From Oscillospiraceae bacterium (lineage in GTDB: Bacteria; Bacillota; Clostridia; Oscillospirales; Oscillospiraceae), in NCBI GenBank assembly GCA_017938625.1, contig JAGBBD010000040.1, positions 28,350 to 92,349 of the forward strand: 64,000 bases of DNA. The letters are read 5' to 3'. The stretch's first letter is position 1, and every line of letters starts with the position of its first letter. The notes under the pieces were generated by a model, which was given only the letters and a program-made list of their open reading frames with translations, did not search any database and was not told where the DNA came from. Both the position numbers and the translations under genes were made by a program. Below, piece after piece: positions 60,513 through 64,000 of this stretch.

Positions 60513-62419
60513 CATAAAACAGTTACTCCTCCCTATGAGAAATCTCAGAGGGAGGAGTATTTTGCATTAGTGCGGTTCAAAAGCGCATATAACGCACTAC
60601 ACCGAAAGGTGTATAGAAGTGCGCCCTTATATTTATTCGACATATTGGAATTTACTTAAATGTTTTCTTATTGTAAAACAACGCCAGTTTTGTCTCCAAG
60701 TTCTTCATGTACAAAAGTTTCCATTTCACTGTGTTTTTTTGTCATGAACATACTGAAATTTCCATTGTCGAAACACCAATATGCAAATGGTTTATTCTGG
60801 TTTTGCATATAAGTATTTCCGCTGTATACAGGATAGTATTCCTGCGGCATACCGCTGATAATGAGAGCACCATCTGAGCAGTACAAAACATTGTCTTTAA
60901 TCACAAGATTTTCGTTGGCGCACGGCAGAGGCATATCACTGCCCGAGAAAACCAGAGCACCGATAATGCCACTTGCCTTTTTTCTTTGAGGGTCTCCTGC
61001 GGTGGTGGAATACATCACATAGTTGTCCTCAATCAGAATGTCCTTAAATCTGTGCAGTTTGTTGACCTCTTCTTCCCAGTTGATCAGAGTAATACCTGCG
61101 GTGTACTCTAGCAAGTTGCCGCGAATTGTATTATTGCCCTGAGTTTCCTCAACATCTGCAAGTTCTCCATTAGCTGCAAAAGCCATCTCGCCTGCTGCAA
61201 TCCCACCATTGAATACATGATGCACGTAGTTGTTCTCTACAAGCATATTGAGAGTATGGCTGATGCCGTCGCCGGAATAGATTGTTTCTGCGTCATAGAA
61301 GGTATGTGTCATTGCACCCATATATCCAACTTCGCAGTTCTGTACAAGTCTGCCCCCGTTAGCTTCAATTGCATGACCGCCATACATCACCGATATATTA
61401 TCAAGCACGGACATATATCCAAAGTTCAGTGTCACCACACTGCCGTTGTACGGGTCACAGCAAAATTCAATGGATTGATATACTTCACCCGGATTACCTT
61501 CATCACATCGCAGGTAGAGTTTTCCTCCTCTGTCAGCATATTCATAAACATATATCGGATGCTGTGAATTGAGGTCAGAATAATCAATATCATTAAAATA
61601 CTGAAGGTCACCCATATCTTTTGCAGGGTCAAAAGTCGGTTTTTGCATCAGGGTGCTGTAATCATCGACACCCACAACAAACTTTACATATCTGTCCCCT
61701 GTCCACCATACAGGTGCTTTGTCTGCAAGGTCCATACTGCCATCCAGAACGATATCACCGCAGTCCATAATATCCTTATAGAAAACCCAGATATTATCTG
61801 TGCCGTCCATCAGTCTCCATTTTAAAGGGTCTGCACCGTTTTCCGGAGAACCGTAAATACCGGGTTTAGCGCCCTCACCATAGGCAGAGTATGTAACACC
61901 ATTCTGTGCAATGAGGGCTTCTCCGCGCCAGATGTCTCCGCGGCGGAAGAACACACCGTCACCGGGGTTCAGAGGCGTACCGTTCACCTTATCCAGTGAT
62001 GCCCAGGGGGTATCCTCACTTCTGCCATCGTTACTGTCATCACCATCTGCAGATACATAATAGCAGTCACCGGTAACAGCAATTTCTGTTGGGCTGTTCA
62101 GAATTGATTCCCGTCGGGCATCTGCGTTTGCCAACAGTTCCTGTTCTGCCGCAGATATCGGGCATTCCGAACTGCTGCATCCGCAGAGCAATCCCAGTAT
62201 CAGAATAAGTGGCAAAAATATATATTTTTTCATACACCAACCTCTTTTCTTTACATCAGTTAACGCCTTTTATTATTAAATATTGTTTTATCCATCTGTT
62301 CGACAAATTCAAATATTTCTAATTGTTTTGCCCATTTTATCACATCATTGTGAGCTATACAAGAACAGTCCCGGCAGGTAATCCTACCGGGACTGAAACT
62401 GTTTTATGGCCACTCGCCA
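60513..62419. mobile_element. AT-rich single-gene cassette 2 inserted in the RNase Y terminator
   Basis: A perfect 12-bp inverted repeat CATAAAACAGTT (60513-60524) / AACTGTTTTATG (62397-62408) bounds the insert, and a 15-bp direct repeat TTCCCGACAGGGCTT (60498-60512, 62420-62434) flanks it. The right side has 11 extra bases between the two repeats. Composition is AT-rich. One lipoprotein gene, with hairpins near each end (ACTCCTCCCT...AGGGAGGAGT, 60525-60558; AGTCCCGG...CCGGGACT, 62367-62394). No transposase. Same logic as cassette 1. Confidence 0.65.
60668..62233 (-). CDS. Lipoprotein with right-handed beta-helix domain (cassette 2 cargo)
   Basis: A 521-residue lipoprotein: signal and lipobox LILGLLCGC (C19), then YYVSADGDDSNDGRSEDTPWASLDKVN (about 58-84), the typical entry of parallel beta-helix proteins. 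Helix coils follow (NCEVGYMGAMTHTF, NNTIRGNLLEYTAGITLI, DILIEDNYVMYST). Several Asp and His lie in the coils but no lyase or hydrolase site can be assigned. Paralogue of 22390-24024 with shared N-terminal, central and C-terminal landmarks, roughly similar length, same AT-rich codon use and the same orientation, convergent with the host gene. Confidence 0.8.
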   Translation of the reverse strand: MKKYIFLPLILILGLLCGCSSSECPISAAEQELLANADARRESILNSPTEIAVTGDCYYVSADGDDSNDGRSEDTPWASLDKVNGTPLNPGDGVFFRRGDIWRGEALIAQNGVTYSAYGEGAKPGIYGSPENGADPLKWRLMDGTDNIWVFYKDIMDCGDIVLDGSMDLADKAPVWWTGDRYVKFVVGVDDYSTLMQKPTFDPAKDMGDLQYFNDIDYSDLNSQHPIYVYEYADRGGKLYLRCDEGNPGEVYQSIEFCCDPYNGSVVTLNFGYMSVLDNISVMYGGHAIEANGGRLVQNCEVGYMGAMTHTFYDAETIYSGDGISHTLNMLVENNYVHHVFNGGIAAGEMAFAANGELADVEETQGNNTIRGNLLEYTAGITLINWEEEVNKLHRFKDILIEDNYVMYSTTAGDPQRKKASGIIGALVFSGSDMPLPCANENLVIKDNVLYCSDGALIISGMPQEYYPVYSGNTYMQNQNKPFAYWCFDNGNFSMFMTKKHSEMETFVHEELGDKTGVVLQ

Positions 62420-62439
62420 TTCCCGACAGGGCTTTTTTT

Positions 62440-62765
62440 ATTGGCAATTGTCGCTTCGCGACGGATTTAAAATAACAGGAGGCGGATCGCCGCCCCTTCG
62501 TTGTGATCGGCAGTGCGTACCTCGCTTGTCATTGCGAGGGAGGATTTGAAAAATCCGACCGTGGCAATCTCATGGCAGTTTTTTAGATTGCCACGGCTTC
62601 TTCGAAGCCTGCGACTCGCTAAGAGCCGCGCTATGCGCGGTTGCTCGCTTGCTTGCGCCTGCGGGCGCGATCGCAATGACAAGTATATGGTCGGCAGTGC
62701 GTAGCTGTTCGTAGGGACACCCGTCCTCGGGTGTCCGCGTGCAGGCAGTTCATATCTTGCATATC
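62440..62765. repeat. Repeat cluster after cassette 2
   Basis: TTGTCGCTTCGCGACGG hairpin (62447-62463), CATTGCGAGGGAGGATTTGAAAAATCC...GGCAATCTCATGGCAG (62530-62578) with its reversed partner holding the GCGATCGC segment (62584-62681), GTAGGGACACCCGTCCTCGGGTGTCC (62712-62737). No gene. Confidence 0.78.
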
Positions 62766-62773
62766 ATAGCAGC

Positions 62774-62808
62774 AAAACAGGGGGCGCGTTGCTGCGTCCC
62801 CCTGTTTT
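62774..62808 (-). terminator. Terminator of the thioesterase gene
   Basis: AAAACAGGGGGCGC...GCGTCCCCCTGTTTT hairpin abutting the stop codon, followed on the minus strand by the T-containing arm. Confidence 0.75.
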
Positions 62809-63276
62809 TTATCTTTGCTTCTGCTTGCGCAGCTGTCTGCGGTGTTCGGCTTGCTCCCAGGCAAGCTGCTCGTCCTGCGTCTGCAGCGTCAGACGAGGGA
62901 CTCTCACCGGCTTGTCATGCCCATCCAGCGCCACCATGATGAAATGGGCATGGTTGATGTGATCGCGCTGACCGGAGAGGTTCTCCACATAGGTATCCAC
63001 GCAGACCTCCATGGAGGAGGTGCCGACCCATGTGATCTTGCCGCGGATGACGATCATATCGTTCTGATACGCGCCGTGGAGGAAGGTCAGATCATCCACC
63101 GACGCAGTGGTCACATTGCAGCCGGAGTGCCGCTTTGCGACTGTACCTGCCACCTCGTCGATCCACTGCATCAAAATGCCGCCGAACAGACGGTTTGCGC
63201 CGTTTAAATGCATGGGTCGTACCAGATGGACGGTCTCTGTCCGGGACTGGGCAACGGTTTTCGCTTCGTTTGTCAT
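62809..63276 (-). CDS. Acyl-CoA thioesterase, hotdog fold (YciA/YkhA type)
   Basis: Hydrolyses acyl-CoA. 155 residues with HLNGANRLFGGILMQWIDEVAGTVAKRHSG (about 23-52), the conserved entry with catalytic Asp, and VTTASVDDLTFLHGAYQNDMI. The basic C-terminal tail (RRQLRKQKQR) is typical. AGGAGGAACACATC precedes the ATG. Single gene. Confidence 0.92.
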   Translation of the reverse strand: MTNEAKTVAQSRTETVHLVRPMHLNGANRLFGGILMQWIDEVAGTVAKRHSGCNVTTASVDDLTFLHGAYQNDMIVIRGKITWVGTSSMEVCVDTYVENLSGQRDHINHAHFIMVALDGHDKPVRVPRLTLQTQDEQLAWEQAEHRRQLRKQKQR

Positions 63277-63376
63277 GATGTGTTCCTCCTGTGAGGTGTT
63301 TTGTTCAATATAGCATGTCCTTAAAGGCTTTGCAAGGGAACAAGGCGGAAAAACGAAAGGACGAGCTCACCCGTCC

Positions 63377-63580
63377 TTAGTCATCGGTTATAACGAAAAG
63401 ATCGTTAGGTGTGCAGTTGAGAAGCAGGCACATCGTTTCAATGTTTTCGTAGCGGATAGATTTTGTCTGGTTGTTGACCATATTGCTGAAGTTCTGGTAA
63501 CTCATGCCCAACTGCTTATAGAGCCAGTACTTGGTTTTCCCTTGCTCTTCTAAAAGTCGCAAAACATCTAATTTGATCAT
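63377..63580 (-). CDS. Small Cro/CI-type HTH regulator
   Basis: About 67 residues, one XRE-family helix-turn-helix: YWLYKQLGMSYQNFSNMVNNQTKSIRYENIETMCLLLNCTPNDLF. Start at 63580 follows GGGAGAATATCTT. Such proteins are common on phages, integrative elements and toxin-antitoxin loci. A 36-bp palindrome lies 60 bp upstream and is a likely operator. Confidence 0.88.
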   Translation of the reverse strand: MIKLDVLRLLEEQGKTKYWLYKQLGMSYQNFSNMVNNQTKSIRYENIETMCLLLNCTPNDLFVITDD

Positions 63581-63639
63581 AAGATATTCTCCCATACCAT
63601 ACTTTTTTATGAGATGATATCTTAGTATTTCTCTTTACA

Positions 63640-63675
63640 TATAGACTATTACATTATATAATGTAATAGTCTATA
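63640..63675. promoter_or_regulatory. 36-bp perfect palindrome with mirrored -10 boxes
   Basis: Each half is TATAGACTATTACATTAT (63640-63657) and its complement. The centre holds TATAAT on both strands (63657-63662 plus; 63653-63658 minus). Bidirectional promoter/operator for the XRE regulator, or a cruciform site, is inferred. Confidence 0.7.
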
Positions 63676-63679
63676 ATTG

Positions 63680-63937
63680 TGGAAGAGGGAGAAACATATG
63701 AGATAGAATGATGCATTTGCTTCGCAAGATGTGATGTTTGCATATGCAGCGAAGCTGCACACCATTTCTCCAAGAAACATCATTGGCACAACGGCCGATC
63801 GCTAACGCAATCGGCGTGACCCACCGGAGATCCGCTGCATTTTTGCTTCGCAAAAATTATAGTAGCGACCAGTGTTTGCACTGGTCGCAGCAACAGTCCA
63901 CCGGACTGTTGCGATTGAAGTTCGAATCTCCGGCGGC
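63680..63937. other. Hairpin-rich non-coding stretch before the tRNA
   Basis: No gene. Hairpins: TTTGCTTCGCAAG, TGCAGCGAAGCTGCA, GCCGAT...ATCGGC (about 63793-63815), GCGACCAGTG/CACTGGTCGC (63865-63888) and GCAACAGTCC/GGACTGTTGC (63890-63912). TCGAATCTCCGGCG (63922-63935) repeats, in reverse, the T-arm and acceptor region of the tRNA at 63973-64000, so this may be an attachment-site remnant. Confidence 0.5.
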
Positions 63938-63973
63938 AAAAAGAGAGACAGCCGAAAGGCTGTCTCTCTTTTT
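63938..63973. terminator. Terminator next to the tRNA
   Basis: AAAAAGAGAGACAGCC-GAAA-GGCTGTCTCTCTTTTT, a 16-bp perfect stem with a GAAA tetraloop. It serves the minus-strand tRNA and whatever runs rightward. Confidence 0.9.
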
Positions 63974-64000
63974 GGTGACACGCCGGAGATTCGACCTCCG
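63973..64000 (-). tRNA. tRNA 3' end, truncated by the window edge
   Basis: On the minus strand: T-arm CGGAG-GTCGAAT-CTCCG, acceptor strand GCGTGTC, discriminator A and encoded CCA. The anticodon lies outside the window, so the identity cannot be given. T-loop position 54 is G where T is normal, which could mean a decayed copy. Confidence 0.65.

Noticed and set aside
63865-63935. A complete plus-strand tRNA ending at 63935
   Set aside because: No matching 5' acceptor strand, D-arm or anticodon arm could be found. The T-arm has a mismatch, and the upstream part is two independent 10-bp hairpins.

Overview
The window is a stretch of bacterial chromosome with densely packed genes on both strands. 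No rRNA operon, prophage or CRISPR array is visible. The gene set points to an anaerobic low-oxygen Firmicute of class Clostridia, most likely an Oscillospiraceae-type gut organism. The supporting genes are RNase Y, MgtE, a DegV protein, a DUF1846 protein, DUF2156 plus GNAT, a two-gene SufC/SufB-type Fe-S system, an SLH surface protein, and a diverged ParE/ParC pair. The genus cannot be named from this sequence alone. Codons are GC-rich at third positions, which produces many long antisense shadow frames (for example opposite the first 5 kb).

Layout. 1-5 kb: truncated SLH/InlB-repeat surface protein, divergent from a MerR regulator, then DegV. 7-11.6 kb: an amino-sugar group (nagB, AraC regulator, sugar nucleotidyltransferase, NahK-like kinase). 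11.8-14 kb: tRNA-Gly, rnhA, DUF1846. 14.3-19.2 kb: parE-like and parC-like genes separated by repeats that carry a DUF559 endonuclease. 19.8-22.2 kb: lipoprotein plus GH3 enzyme. 22.2-24.3 kb: an AT-rich cassette with a beta-helix lipoprotein. 24.4-28 kb: alanyl-tRNA editing protein and MgtE. 28-32.3 kb (minus): a six-gene run smsC-smsB-rlmH-cupin-rsmG-zinc-ribbon protein. 32.7-38.9 kb: GNAT, DUF2156, metG, envelope genes and a phosphoesterase. 38.9-45.4 kb: LCP protein, DUF362 ferredoxin-like protein, acyltransferase-like membrane protein, DMT exporter, DUF6320 and an alcohol-acetyltransferase-like protein. 46-50 kb: a flavin enoate-reductase-like enzyme plus both subunits of aconitase X. 50.1-55.1 kb (minus): rsmF-like, YARHG protein, WalRK-like two-component system. 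55.4-60.5 kb: a large zinc-ribbon membrane protein, lplA and RNase Y. 60.5-62.4 kb: a second AT-rich cassette with a paralogous beta-helix lipoprotein. 62.8-64 kb: thioesterase, small XRE regulator, and the 3' end of a tRNA.

The most unusual feature is between the genes. Almost every intergenic gap longer than 150 bp is built from a few families of hairpin repeats, often in inverted pairs and sometimes nested. One inverted REP-like pair (16464-16946) encloses a DUF559 (Vsr-like) endonuclease gene: the left repeat supplies its ribosome binding site, and its last codons and stop lie in the right repeat. Empty versions of the same pair occur at least three more times. This looks like an autonomous element with miniature derivatives, comparable in logic to REP/RAYT systems but with a different enzyme. 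Separately, two AT-rich single-gene cassettes with paralogous lipoprotein cargo have each split the Rho-independent terminator of the gene before them. Other points of interest are structured leaders before nagB and mgtE, and the pairing of aconitase X with an enoate-reductase-like enzyme.
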